DNA of 64,000 nucleotides from JAISGQ01 sp045604155 (GTDB taxonomy: Bacteria > Bacillota > Clostridia > Oscillospirales > Acutalibacteraceae), in assembly GCA_045604155.1 (NCBI GenBank), contig JAZUNN010000046.1, positions 13,288-77,287 on the forward strand, in the 5' to 3' direction. Below are positions 1 through 10,021 of the stretch, piece after piece. Position 1 is the stretch's first letter. Each line of letters starts with the position of its first letter. Under the pieces are notes generated by a model. The model was not told where the DNA came from, searched no databases, and was given only the letters and a program-made list of their open reading frames with translations. The position numbers and the translations under genes were made by a program.

Positions 1-1
1 T

Positions 2-712
2 TCCGGCGTTGTCGACGGCTGCTGCGTAAAGGCGTTTCAGTATGGCGACAGTATAGAAATTCACGGCGATATTTCAAAAGGCGAGGAATTCTGGAAAAAA
101 TATTTCGATCTTGACAGAGATTATTCTGCCATAAATGATGGAATCATCACTCTTGAACCCCGGCTCTCACAGTGTGAAACCTTTTCGAGAGGCGTGCGTA
201 TTCTCAGGCAGGAGCCCTTTGAGGCACTTTGCTCTTTCATTATTTCCCAGAACAACAATATTCCAAGAATCAGATCAATCATTTCAAAACTTTGTGAAAA
301 ATACGGTCAGAAAACGGGAGATGATTTTTCTTTTCCCACCCCAGAAGAACTTTCAGCTGCTTCAGCCGATGAGTTTACCTCTCTCGGCATGGGTTACCGT
401 GCACCTTATCTCGTTGATGCGGTGCGGCGGGTACTTGACGGAAGATTTGATATTGCTGCAGCCGCAGATATCCCTACTGATGAGCTTCGCCGTATGCTTC
501 TTGAAATTCACGGTGTAGGTCCCAAGGTTGCGGAATGTGTTCTTCTCTACGGTTTTTCCCGCCTTGAGTGTTTCCCCGTGGACACGTGGATAAAAAAGGC
601 CATGAATGAGATTTTCGGGAATGACTCTCCCCTGCTTTCATCACCTTATGCAGGAATTGCACAGCAATATATTTTTGAATATATCCGTGCAAACTATCAG
701 AGAAAAAAATGA
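2..712 (+). CDS. 8-oxoguanine DNA glycosylase, OGG1-like (5' end outside window)
   Basis: The frame is open from base 2, so the start lies upstream. The first ~60 visible residues match the OGG1 N-terminal domain style, ending in a WKKYFDLD stretch. A helix-hairpin-helix GPD domain follows, with GVGPKVAECVLL carrying the candidate catalytic lysine and FPVDTW carrying the catalytic aspartate. The family excises oxidised guanine from DNA and nicks the abasic site. The gene ends 13 bases before mnmA and is probably co-transcribed with it. It could instead be a related AlkA/OGG hybrid, but the lysine favours the bifunctional OGG1 type. Confidence 0.85.
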   Translation, partial: SGVVDGCCVKAFQYGDSIEIHGDISKGEEFWKKYFDLDRDYSAINDGIITLEPRLSQCETFSRGVRILRQEPFEALCSFIISQNNNIPRIRSIISKLCEKYGQKTGDDFSFPTPEELSAASADEFTSLGMGYRAPYLVDAVRRVLDGRFDIAAAADIPTDELRRMLLEIHGVGPKVAECVLLYGFSRLECFPVDTWIKKAMNEIFGNDSPLLSSPYAGIAQQYIFEYIRANYQRKK

Positions 713-725
713 AAGGAGCAATGGC

Positions 726-1766
726 ATGAAAATACTTGTGGGTATGAGCGGTGGTGTCGATTCATCGGCTGCAGCTCTTCTGCTCAGGCAGCAGGGGCAT
801 GATGTCACAGGCTGCACCATGATACTTCGTGACAGCGAGGACGGATGCGGTGCTCAGCTCGATGCTCTTGATGCCGCAAATGTATGCCGTATTATCGGTA
901 TTGATCATATTACCCTTGACTTTCGAAGTGAGTTTGACAAAAAAGTTATGTCACCTTTCTGTTCTGAATACATGACAGCCCATACGCCCAATCCATGCAT
1001 CGAATGCAACAAACACATAAAATTCGGTGCAATGCTGAATTATGCCTTGGAAAAAGGATTTGACTGCATTGCTACGGGACACTACGCAAAACGTGTCTAT
1101 AATTCCGACAGCGGATTGTATGAACTTCATCAGGCAGATCACAAAGACCAAAGTTATTTCTTATGTCAACTAAGCCAGCACCAACTAAGCAAAACCATCT
1201 TCCCTCTTGCCGATATGAGCAAGGACGAAATCCGTGCTGCAGCGCTTAATCATGAACTTCCCGTACATGCAAAACGTGACAGCCAGGATATATGTTTCAT
1301 CCCCGACGGCAATGTATCAGGTTTTCTTTCTGCCCGTGGTTTTGAGCTTTTTCCCGGTGATATTGTCAATGAAAAAATGGAAAAAGTCGGACGTCACCCC
1401 GGCGCTCAGGCTTATACCGTCGGACAGAGAAAAGGGCTTGGCGGCGGCTTTCCTGAGCCGATGTTTGTAATAAAAGTAGATGCTGAAAACAACCGTCTTG
1501 TTATAGGCGGTGCAAAAAGCCTTTTTTCCTCCCGTGTATTCGTACGTAATATTAGTTTTGTTGCGGGCAACCCTCCCGCTGAAAGCTTCCGTGCATCGGT
1601 AAAGCTTCGTTTCGGCTCCAGAGGCGATGATGCTCTTATAACCATAATTTCAGGTGACAGTGCAGTTATTGAGTTTGATAACCCGCAGCGTGCACCTACT
1701 CCCGGACAGAGTGCTGTTTTCTATTCCGAAGGCCGTATGCTGGGCGGAGGGTATATACGCAACTGA
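726..1766 (+). CDS. mnmA: tRNA-specific 2-thiouridylase MnmA
   Basis: 346 aa, normal for the family. It installs the 2-thio group on wobble uridine 34 of Lys, Glu and Gln tRNAs, using ATP and a sulfur carrier. The N-terminal PP-loop SGGVDSS is near residue 9. The two catalytic cysteines are in NPCIECNKHIKF and DICFIPDG, and the GGxxxPxF-type central domain and C-terminal beta barrel follow. The ATG at 726 is preceded by GAAAGGAG at a good distance. An ATG at 721 is out of frame, and the longer open frame upstream overlaps the glycosylase gene. Confidence 0.95.
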   Translation: MKILVGMSGGVDSSAAALLLRQQGHDVTGCTMILRDSEDGCGAQLDALDAANVCRIIGIDHITLDFRSEFDKKVMSPFCSEYMTAHTPNPCIECNKHIKFGAMLNYALEKGFDCIATGHYAKRVYNSDSGLYELHQADHKDQSYFLCQLSQHQLSKTIFPLADMSKDEIRAAALNHELPVHAKRDSQDICFIPDGNVSGFLSARGFELFPGDIVNEKMEKVGRHPGAQAYTVGQRKGLGGGFPEPMFVIKVDAENNRLVIGGAKSLFSSRVFVRNISFVAGNPPAESFRASVKLRFGSRGDDALITIISGDSAVIEFDNPQRAPTPGQSAVFYSEGRMLGGGYIRN

Positions 1767-1857
1767 TTATTTTTGCTTTTTTTCATTTTCCTATCGCTTT
1801 TATTCCCCTGCTGTTGTATAATATTTTAACTAATTTCAAATTGACAGGTGAGGTTTT

Positions 1858-4800
1858 ATGATTCGTCAAAAGATCAAATATGCTATCGACAAATTTTCGT
1901 GGGCATTCGTTCTCATCTATGCAGGAATTTTTGCCCATGTATTTGTTATTTCCCTGCTCGTATGCCAGTCAAAGGATTTATCAACCCCCTACAGCTTTAC
2001 CATGTCCTTTGTTCTCGGCTGTTTATCCCTCCTGATTTTCAGGACTTGGCTCAATGACACTGACAGGCGCCTTAAGCCGCCTTCAGACAAAAAGTCCACA
2101 AAAGTGTACGTTCTGCTTGGAGGTCTCCTTGCCTTTTCTGCAATAATACTTGTTTATCTCAATCTCGGTGTCTATCCTTTCGGTGACCGCAGTGTACTTA
2201 TTATCGATATGCACCATCAGTATGTTGCATTTTTCTCTTCTCTCAGAGAAAAAACCTTCGGCATTTTCAGCGGTGACAGCTTCTTTTATTCAAGTCATGT
2301 AGGTCTTGGCTCAGGTTACATTTCCCTTTTTGCCTATTATCTCAGCAGCCCCTTCAATCTGCTTATCATGCTGTTTCCCCGTGAGCTTCTCACCGAAGCC
2401 ATCGCTCTTATTACCATTCTTAAAATAGGCTGTGCAGGACTTACTTTCTCTGCTTTTGCACGTGGCATGACAAAGCGAAATGATTTTTCCATTTCAGTCA
2501 TGTCTGCTGCATATGCACTTATGATGTATATGCTTGCCTATTCCTGGGATGTCATGTGGCTTGACAGCATCATCCTTCTCCCTCTTATTATCTATGGCCT
2601 GCATATCTGGCTTGAAAACAAGAATCCTGTTTTATACATCATTTCCCTCGCAGGCGCTATAATCACCAATTACTATATCGCCTTCATGATCTGTGTTTTT
2701 GTTGTATTCTATTTCTTTGCTCATATCATCATCCATTCAAAAGGCTGGCGTGTGCGTGATTATATTTCAAGAACACTCCGTTTTGCCTGGGCATCTCTCC
2801 TCGGCGGCGGAATAAGCGCATTTCTCCTTTTCCCCACCGCCATCTACCTGCAGTACACTTCCGGTGCAGACGATGTATTTGCACGTGACATATCCACTTA
2901 TTTCGATCTTTTCGATCTTTTCGGACGTGCAATGTACTCCTCTTCTCCCTCTATCCGAGGCGATGCGCTGCCCAATATTTACTGCTCTGTTCTTGCAGTC
3001 CTGCTTATTGTTATCTTCTTCCTCTGCAAGGCAATTTCCTTAAGAAAGAAAATCGCATACGGACTTCTGTTACTCACATTTGTCGAATTTGCATCCATAA
3101 ACTTTACTTACTTCCTGATGCACGGTATGCACTTTCCCAACGACCTTCCTCACCGTTTTGCATTCCTTATAACCTTTGCAATGCTTCTTATGGCAGTTGA
3201 AGTAATTTCAAAGCTCCATGCTGTTACGGCAAAGGATGTAGGAATTGCACTGTTCATATGCATTGGAGGACTTGCTCTTACCGAAATCATCGGTAACGAA
3301 GAACCTACAGTCACTCTCATTTATACAAGTCTTACCTTCCTTGTTATTTATTCGGAAATTCTGTTCCTGGCAACAAAAAAGAAGCTTCGCAGGTCACTTG
3401 CCTTTGTTCTTCTTATCTCCGTGGTATTTATTGAAATGGTATCAAACGGCATTGTCACCGTTACAACCATGCGTGATACAGAGGTCTATACAAAGCGAGC
3501 CGACTTCACCGATGATTATGAAATAATAAGTGAATCCGTAAACTTTGTGGAAGACCTGAACACTCCTCACTACCGCATGGAGCTGCTTCCCAGAAAGACC
3601 TGCAATGATCCTTCACTTTTCGGTTACTCCGGTCTTACCGTATTTGCTTCCAGTAATGATCAGTCAGTAATCACTCTTATGGGGGCCATGGGATATGCTA
3701 ACAACGGAGTAAACAGCCATATGTACAACTCCTTTGTTCCTGTTTCCGACTCCATACTCAATCTCCGTTATCTTGTTCATACAAATAATTTCTCTCATGC
3801 ACAGCTTAACAATATCGCCACTGTTGAGGCCGGTGACGATATCCGTTATGTCTACGAAAACCCCTATGTTCTTTCAAGAGGATTTGTCACAGATGATGAT
3901 ATTCTCTTTGACTGGAACTACACCTCAAACAATCCTTTTGAAGTTCAGAACACCTTTGTCACTGCCGCATCTGACGCTCCTGAGGTTTATAAGATGCATT
4001 ATCCCACTGTGGAAAATGCAATCCCTGTAAACAGCACTGTTTCATTTGATAAGACATTTTTCCATGTCACTCCCAACGGTGCCGGTGATGCATCCTTTAC
4101 GGCAGTTATCCCCATTACTGCCACGGACCTTATTTCCGGATCCGATGCAAGTTTTGCAACCAGACAGTATTATGTATATATTGACTGTCGTGCCGCAGAC
4201 AGCATAAGCGTTTCCGCAGGAAGCAACAGCTTCTCCTCAAGCCCCAATGAACCTTATATTATTGACCTTGGTTCCCTTTCTGCAGGAAACTCCATAAATG
4301 TCACAATCAACACATCCATGGAATGTGTAGGTAATATCTTTGTTGCGTCAATGACTCATGGCAGTTTCTCTGAAGCTATTGATGCACTCTCAGAAAATCA
4401 GCTTGTTATCTCATCCTACAGTGAATCCGCATTCTCAGGTACTGCAGATGTCAGCGAAGGCGGTGTAATGTTCACTTCAATTCCCTATGACAAGGGATGG
4501 AAGGTAACTGTCGACGGTCACGAAACCGAAACATTCAAACTTGGTGATGCACTGCTCGGTTTCAATATTGCCAGCGGTGAGCATAGTGTAAAATTTGAAT
4601 ACACTCCCAGCGGAATGACCGCAGGCGTTATTGTCAGCATTCTTTCTCTTCTGTTCTTTGCTGCAGTATGTATTGTTTACTGCATGCCCGACACAAGAAG
4701 AAAGCTTATTTCCAAGATGTCATGGCTTTCTTTCCTCGATAATGCTGCTGACCCTTCTGTAAGTCTTTATGCAGACAAGACAGTCGGCACTTCTGAAGAT

Positions 4801-4881
4801 ATACCTGAAACAGCTGTCAGATCGGATAATTTCACTGTTCTTGATGATCCTGCATTATTCGATGATGACTTTGAACTCTGA
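1858..4881 (+). CDS. YfhO-family multispanning membrane protein
   Basis: 1007 aa. The first ~560 residues are hydrophobic with about 13 membrane spans, including the DMHHQY and FYSSHVGLGSG motifs typical of YfhO. A large extracytoplasmic beta-rich domain follows (about 565-920), then a last span near 925-945 and an acidic cytoplasmic tail. YfhO proteins resemble GT-C glycosyltransferases. In Bacillus and Listeria, relatives take part in glycosylating lipoteichoic or wall polymers, so a lipid-linked sugar transferase role is inferred. GGTGAGG precedes the ATG. A TATAAT at 1817-1822 suggests its own promoter. A strong terminator follows. Confidence 0.88.
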   Translation: MIRQKIKYAIDKFSWAFVLIYAGIFAHVFVISLLVCQSKDLSTPYSFTMSFVLGCLSLLIFRTWLNDTDRRLKPPSDKKSTKVYVLLGGLLAFSAIILVYLNLGVYPFGDRSVLIIDMHHQYVAFFSSLREKTFGIFSGDSFFYSSHVGLGSGYISLFAYYLSSPFNLLIMLFPRELLTEAIALITILKIGCAGLTFSAFARGMTKRNDFSISVMSAAYALMMYMLAYSWDVMWLDSIILLPLIIYGLHIWLENKNPVLYIISLAGAIITNYYIAFMICVFVVFYFFAHIIIHSKGWRVRDYISRTLRFAWASLLGGGISAFLLFPTAIYLQYTSGADDVFARDISTYFDLFDLFGRAMYSSSPSIRGDALPNIYCSVLAVLLIVIFFLCKAISLRKKIAYGLLLLTFVEFASINFTYFLMHGMHFPNDLPHRFAFLITFAMLLMAVEVISKLHAVTAKDVGIALFICIGGLALTEIIGNEEPTVTLIYTSLTFLVIYSEILFLATKKKLRRSLAFVLLISVVFIEMVSNGIVTVTTMRDTEVYTKRADFTDDYEIISESVNFVEDLNTPHYRMELLPRKTCNDPSLFGYSGLTVFASSNDQSVITLMGAMGYANNGVNSHMYNSFVPVSDSILNLRYLVHTNNFSHAQLNNIATVEAGDDIRYVYENPYVLSRGFVTDDDILFDWNYTSNNPFEVQNTFVTAASDAPEVYKMHYPTVENAIPVNSTVSFDKTFFHVTPNGAGDASFTAVIPITATDLISGSDASFATRQYYVYIDCRAADSISVSAGSNSFSSSPNEPYIIDLGSLSAGNSINVTINTSMECVGNIFVASMTHGSFSEAIDALSENQLVISSYSESAFSGTADVSEGGVMFTSIPYDKGWKVTVDGHETETFKLGDALLGFNIASGEHSVKFEYTPSGMTAGVIVSILSLLFFAAVCIVYCMPDTRRKLISKMSWLSFLDNAADPSVSLYADKTVGTSEDIPETAVRSDNFTVLDDPALFDDDFEL

Positions 4882-4905
4882 TATATATCTGAAATACTGA
4901 TGCAA

Positions 4906-4936
4906 AAAGCTCCCGACCTATGTGGTCGGGAGCTTT
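4906..4936. terminator. Bidirectional rho-independent terminator
   Basis: A 13-bp perfect stem (AAAGCTCCCGACC with its complement) and a 5-nt loop sit between the convergent YfhO gene and the minus-strand gene ending at 4953. A- and T-rich flanks let it serve both directions. Confidence 0.9.
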
Positions 4937-4952
4937 AAATTTAACTTCTTTT

Positions 4953-6197
4953 TTAAAGGATTGTATCTTCGGAATATTCAAAGTCGATCATATGAGTTCC
5001 CGGGATATATTTTATCTCAGGCTTCTCTTCCGCCTTTTCATCTGAAATATATTCCGTATTTGCAACTCCCGCTACAGGTTCTGTGAATTCAACACCAATG
5101 CTCTTGTAATCAAAGTCTTCAGCGCTTGAAAAATCGGTCTGTGTTTTTTCATAGTCAATTTCAGGGACTGCTTCAACTGCAAGCTCTTCGATTTCTGACT
5201 TTTCAACAGCGGACTTTTCAGGAACTTCTTCACTGTTTTCAAACAGGCACATGGTTTCCTTAGCCTCTGCAGGGACCTCAATCTCTTCTGCAGGAATTTC
5301 TTCACTGACAACAGGTTCTTCATTCTCTGCTGCATAATCAGCAGCAACAGCCGACGCAGCAACTACTGCAGTTGCCTCTGCAGGCACTTCTGTTTTTTCA
5401 GGAAGTACAGCGGCATCAACTGCTGCAGGTTCTGCAGCAGAATCGTTCACAGAAACTTTGCCTGCAAGCACACATGCTGCGATTGCAACAAAAAGGAAGA
5501 AAAGAGGAATTGCAACAGACTGAGCAGCTATTGCATAGTCTGCCATTGTATAGGATGAAAAATCAAGCGACAGCGTATGCATCTTTATCACAGAGGTATC
5601 GATATACAGGGCCTCTGCAATGGATTCAAAGAAAATTCTGAGAGGGATTATTCCTGCAAAAAGAACAGCAGCAATAAAGGAAAGGACACTGAAAAATCTT
5701 CCGTTTGATCCGACAGGTCTGTTTCTGTAGCCAGCTGATGCAGCTGAAATTGCACCGAGTGCGGATGCAAGATAGACAATAACGATAATCGCAATTCCAA
5801 GTATAATTGCAGCACCGATTCCGGCAACAGCACCAAACATTGAAATCGCAGAGCTGAGATCGCCTGCAATTTCAGTTCCTGTCAGGCTTTCGATCAGAAT
5901 GATGGCGGCAGCTGCTGCTACAACAGCCGCTGCAACAATCTCAATTATTTTGAAAACTTTTGCAATTACAAGTCCTGCAGTATTTCTGCAGAATACAATA
6001 AGCCATGCGCATAGTGCATTAATTGCAAGTATTCCTGTGAGAATATAATCTCCCCACCACTCAAATCCGCATTCGGAGTAGGTTATTACTCCTGTCGCTC
6101 CGGCAATTACAGTGAACATGAGCGCTGCAAGAACAGCCCATATTCCTCCGGTTGCCTTGCGTGCATTTTCCTTAGTAAGTGTCTTTACGTTATTCAA
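4953..6197 (-). CDS. Polytopic membrane protein with acidic Ala/Glu-rich tail
   Basis: 414 aa and not recognised as a named family. About six hydrophobic spans fill residues 18-250. A long, low-complexity cytoplasmic tail rich in Glu, Ala, Pro and Val follows, with PAEE-like motifs. The start is TTG at 6197, with AAGGTGA six bases upstream and no better ATG nearby. It is the second gene after the zinc-ribbon membrane protein, 34 bases downstream of it, so they are probably an operon. The tail resembles the repeat tail of the transporter at 44147 in composition. Function unknown. Confidence 0.7.
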   Translation of the reverse strand: MNNVKTLTKENARKATGGIWAVLAALMFTVIAGATGVITYSECGFEWWGDYILTGILAINALCAWLIVFCRNTAGLVIAKVFKIIEIVAAAVVAAAAAIILIESLTGTEIAGDLSSAISMFGAVAGIGAAIILGIAIIVIVYLASALGAISAASAGYRNRPVGSNGRFFSVLSFIAAVLFAGIIPLRIFFESIAEALYIDTSVIKMHTLSLDFSSYTMADYAIAAQSVAIPLFFLFVAIAACVLAGKVSVNDSAAEPAAVDAAVLPEKTEVPAEATAVVAASAVAADYAAENEEPVVSEEIPAEEIEVPAEAKETMCLFENSEEVPEKSAVEKSEIEELAVEAVPEIDYEKTQTDFSSAEDFDYKSIGVEFTEPVAGVANTEYISDEKAEEKPEIKYIPGTHMIDFEYSEDTIL

Positions 6198-6231
6198 TTA
6201 TTTCACCTTACCTTTCTGTCAGCGGTCTGAA

Positions 6232-7188
6232 TCAGCAGAAGATCCAGAAGAACATTGAGCAGATCAGATAAAGAGCCGCAAAGTCAAGGATAATTACCAG
6301 TGCAAACATCCAGAAGGGGCTGTTCTTTGTTTCGCCGATCTTCTGAACGCCGAAGTAAAGCTGAATATATCCTGCGATAACACCGATTGCTATAAGGAAC
6401 AGGGAAATTGCAGGAGCAAAGAAGGCAAAGATAATGCCGGCAGCTGCTGCAACTGCAATGGGAATCATGGTTACTGTTGTAATATTAAGAGTGGTCATAA
6501 AGCCGACCTTTTTCTTGCTCATGATAAAGAAAAGTTTGCGTATCCAGGTAAGAGCAAACGGCAGGGTCAGGAGTATTCCGAGCATAAACAGGAAAAGAAG
6601 ACCTTCCTTCTCATTTGCCATATTAAGCAGATTAACACACTTTTTTTCATAAGCAGCAGTGCCGTCCAGATACTGATTCGGCGATATGATCATTGCTGCA
6701 GCACTCACACACAATGATGCAAAATTTATATTTGATAATTCGCCGCCGACTTTGTACGTGCCGTTAAGCAGCAGTGATATTGCAATAATAAGAGGAAGTG
6801 CAACGCCCAGAACAACCCATGCAAGTGAACTGTCCTTGCATGCATTCTGCACAGCTTGCATGGGCTTGTTTGCAAACAGGCACTTTACATATTCCCATGC
6901 GTTTCTGAGCATATATTTGGCAGGACCATCACCTGTTCTCTGAGGTTTCGGAGGTCTGGGTGCTTTTACCGGAGCACTCTGCGGATAAGGAGCATACATA
7001 GGCATCATGTTGGGATTCTGGTAACCGGGAGCCTGTCCGGGATTCTGGTAGGACTGATTCTGATAAGCAGGATTCTGATACATCATTCCCTGATTGGCAC
7101 TTTCCTGCATCTGACGGGTGTTTCCGCACTTTTCACACACGCCATTCTGATTGAAGAATGTACCGTCAAACTGACACTGATTGTTCAT
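6232..7188 (-). CDS. Zinc-ribbon, YIP1-like membrane protein
   Basis: 318 aa. The N-terminus has Cys5 and a CEKCG knuckle, which looks like a partial zinc ribbon. A Gln/Asn/Pro/Tyr-rich linker with repeated NPxYQNQ-type units follows (about residues 30-85). After ~110 come five or six membrane spans, similar to YIP1-family proteins common in Clostridia. Function unknown. The start ATG follows GGAGGGTT. It heads an operon with the gene at 4953. Its promoter lies in the ~290-base gap facing the lipoprotein gene at 7483. Confidence 0.75.
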   Translation of the reverse strand: MNNQCQFDGTFFNQNGVCEKCGNTRQMQESANQGMMYQNPAYQNQSYQNPGQAPGYQNPNMMPMYAPYPQSAPVKAPRPPKPQRTGDGPAKYMLRNAWEYVKCLFANKPMQAVQNACKDSSLAWVVLGVALPLIIAISLLLNGTYKVGGELSNINFASLCVSAAAMIISPNQYLDGTAAYEKKCVNLLNMANEKEGLLFLFMLGILLTLPFALTWIRKLFFIMSKKKVGFMTTLNITTVTMIPIAVAAAAGIIFAFFAPAISLFLIAIGVIAGYIQLYFGVQKIGETKNSPFWMFALVIILDFAALYLICSMFFWIFC

Positions 7189-7353
7189 AAATAACCCTCC
7201 AAAAATAAAATTTTTGCCTAAGATTTCATAAAATGAACCTTTTATTGTATTTTATCATAATTCACTTATTTGTCAACGTACCATGTATGTACTTCTCATA
7301 CAAAACACCGCCTGTTTTTTTCCAATATAAATTTTTTACATGCTATTTTTCCA

Positions 7354-7382
7354 TTGACTGAGGTCAATCCATGTTGTATAAT
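7354..7382 (+). promoter_or_regulatory. Sigma-A promoter of the lipoprotein operon
   Basis: TTGACT (7354-7359), a 17-base spacer and a perfect TATAAT (7377-7382) lie 100 bases upstream of the lipoprotein start at 7483. I see no other feature in the 7189-7482 gap. Confidence 0.8.
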
Positions 7383-7482
7383 CAGAATGTATATATACAA
7401 TCGACAGATTCTGTTTGTTGTATATCAGCGTAACAGAATGTCTGCTTTTCGCAGCACATTCATTCAACGGGAGGCGCAGCAA

Positions 7483-9999
7483 ATGAAGAGGAATTTATTC
7501 AAGCTCACATTTTTGATCGCGGCAATACTGTCAATGGTTCTTTTATTATCTGCCTGCAGTAATACCAAAATCGATGTTTCCACTTCCATGAACATCAGTG
7601 ATGCATCGTTTTCAGGCACAAGAGTAATGACAACCGGCGGTATCAAGCCCGATAATATCACAGCTAAATTATCAGCCGCTGAATTTGCTGAAACTGTTGT
7701 GAAAAAAGCTCCTGACGGAATGGAAGTCACCTATGAAAAAAAGGATGGAGCTTACTACTTTAAATTCACCATTGAATTCAGCAGTCTTGACGATTACACA
7801 AAGAAGGTCGAAAAGATAACAGGCAAAAAGCCTGCTATCGAATTTGACACTTCAGACACTGCCTTCAGCAGCCGCATCAAATTCACTGAAGATTTCACTT
7901 CTGAGGATCTTCTCAGCTGGATCGAAACTGCCGCCAAGGAACTCAGCAGCAAAATCGAGATTGAGATAAACTACAAAGCCACTGATATGAATTATCAGGG
8001 TCAGACCTTCACCTCTTCAAAAAAGGGACAGTATCAGGTAAATTCTATCTCTGAACAGACTCTGCTTACTTCCATTGAGATAACAACCTACGTTCTCGGC
8101 CTTGATAACTACTCCCGTGCTGTCACCTTCAGAATGCCCCAGGCAGCATACGAAGCCATTACCCAGGAAAAATTTGATGCTATAGTACCTTCCGGCGCAG
8201 TAGGAAAGCCCTATATTGACAGTGATGCAGAAGATAAGAATAAATATATTTATCAGATTACATACTCCGGCACCACTGATGATATTGCTCAGACTACCGA
8301 AAAAATATTCCCCGGCAGTAAATTCACCTGCAGCAGCACTGATATGGATTCAGCTGCATTCACCATTAATTCTGTAATCTCGGAAAAAATCGACTTTACA
8401 AAATATCCATGCAGCAGTAACGGTACCTCTGATGCAACAATTATCTATTCCACAGGTTTTATTGAGGAAGCCGAAACAGGCGGTGCGCCTTCCGGTTCCG
8501 CTGCATCCTCCGCATTCAATGCTGACTATGCAAAAACCGATGGCACAGGCGTTTCAATTTCCAAGAAGAATCTCGGCGAAATAACAGTTAAATGTGATGA
8601 TTCTGCCGAAGCTTCGGTCGCTATCCCTGTCAAGTTTGTTTACGGAATCCAGAATATCACCGTTGACACAACCCTTACCGGCAACAACAATCTCAAGGTT
8701 GCCATTCTTCTTGATTATGATATCAACGCAAGTGAAATGGCTCTTGATCTTGCCAAAAACTACTTCAGCAGCAAATTCGAAGGAATTGACGGCGTAAAGC
8801 TCGATTCTTCAAAGAAGATTCGCAAAACTGAAACTTCAGAGCAGGAATATTATCAGCTGAAGATTGTATTTGAAGGCAGCGATAAAAAGGTTTCCGAATC
8901 AATGACCAAGGTATTCGGTGCTGAAAACGACTTCACAAACAGATATAAAAAGAAATTTGAGTTCAGCACAAAGCATAATATCTCTCAGACGATCAATATC
9001 AACGAACTTCTTGACTATGCTAATTACAAGGGTGCTGTAACCTATACCTTCCGCTCCAAATCAGCAACCTTCAAGGGTGCTGTATGTCAGCTTTATAAAG
9101 AAGACGGACAGACTGACGGCACTCCTATAAATGACCTTCTCAACAGCAAAACCAAGATTGGTGCCTTCACTGTTTCCGCTGCAGGCGGCAGCTTCAGAAT
9201 GAGCTTCCAGGCATCCTATGTCAATGTCGGATACATTATTTTCATCGTATTCATAATCATTGTTGCTGTTGTCGGTTCTACTATCCTTATTTCTCTCATT
9301 GCAAGAAAATCAAAGGCTCACAAGCAGGTTGAAACTGAAATTTTCAGAAAGGCAACTGTTGAGCGTTCACTTTCACTTGCAGTTATTCAGAACACCGACG
9401 GTACAATAGTTCCTCTTTCAAGTCAGGCTCTTGCAAACCGTCCCGGTGCCGTTGTTGACTCCAAGCGTGATGACGGTCTGGATGAAGATGATGATGAATC
9501 AGAAACCATCTGGCTGTTCTCCACAACCCTCAAGCTTCTTTCTCTTATTGCAGGTGTTCTGTTCTTCTTCCCGTTCATTTCTGTTTCCTGTTCAAACTGG
9601 GCAGGCGATCAGTCCATATCTGCATTCCAGCTTATGATCGGCTTCTCAAGAGATGACTATAAGATGGATCCCATGCCCGAAATTTCACTTCTTCTCATTA
9701 TCCCTCTTGTTATTTTCATGCTTCTGTTCCTCTGGAACAAGCTTCCGAAATTCCCCTCAGCCATTGCAATAATCATTGCGTCGGCCGCTTGTCTGCTTAT
9801 CCTTCTCAATATGGAAGCTATTATTGAAGAGCGTATCGATTCCATGGTTGAGCTCACAAATGACAGAGGCGCAGTTACATCATTCAAGATGAAATGGGCA
9901 TACTCATACTCCATTGTAGTCTATATCATGCTATTGATTGGCTCGGTTGTTCTGCTCCTGGCCGAAATATCCGATAAGGTCAGAAAGAAATTCAAGTAA
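7483..9999 (+). CDS. Large membrane-anchored lipoprotein, unknown function
   Basis: 838 aa. The N-terminus is a lipoprotein signal with lipobox LSAC near residue 22. A long, beta-rich extracytoplasmic region full of Ser, Thr, Asp and Lys follows. There is a membrane span near 580-605 and three more in the last 160 residues, so both ends are membrane-tethered. ATG at 7483 has GGGAGG eight bases upstream, and the longer open frame upstream is not needed. It is followed 22 bases later by a second lipoprotein, forming an operon. I do not recognise the domains. Confidence 0.78.
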   Translation: MKRNLFKLTFLIAAILSMVLLLSACSNTKIDVSTSMNISDASFSGTRVMTTGGIKPDNITAKLSAAEFAETVVKKAPDGMEVTYEKKDGAYYFKFTIEFSSLDDYTKKVEKITGKKPAIEFDTSDTAFSSRIKFTEDFTSEDLLSWIETAAKELSSKIEIEINYKATDMNYQGQTFTSSKKGQYQVNSISEQTLLTSIEITTYVLGLDNYSRAVTFRMPQAAYEAITQEKFDAIVPSGAVGKPYIDSDAEDKNKYIYQITYSGTTDDIAQTTEKIFPGSKFTCSSTDMDSAAFTINSVISEKIDFTKYPCSSNGTSDATIIYSTGFIEEAETGGAPSGSAASSAFNADYAKTDGTGVSISKKNLGEITVKCDDSAEASVAIPVKFVYGIQNITVDTTLTGNNNLKVAILLDYDINASEMALDLAKNYFSSKFEGIDGVKLDSSKKIRKTETSEQEYYQLKIVFEGSDKKVSESMTKVFGAENDFTNRYKKKFEFSTKHNISQTININELLDYANYKGAVTYTFRSKSATFKGAVCQLYKEDGQTDGTPINDLLNSKTKIGAFTVSAAGGSFRMSFQASYVNVGYIIFIVFIIIVAVVGSTILISLIARKSKAHKQVETEIFRKATVERSLSLAVIQNTDGTIVPLSSQALANRPGAVVDSKRDDGLDEDDDESETIWLFSTTLKLLSLIAGVLFFFPFISVSCSNWAGDQSISAFQLMIGFSRDDYKMDPMPEISLLLIIPLVIFMLLFLWNKLPKFPSAIAIIIASAACLLILLNMEAIIEERIDSMVELTNDRGAVTSFKMKWAYSYSIVVYIMLLIGSVVLLLAEISDKVRKKFK

Positions 10000-10021
10000 C
10001 TACCCCAAGGAGGCTGTATAA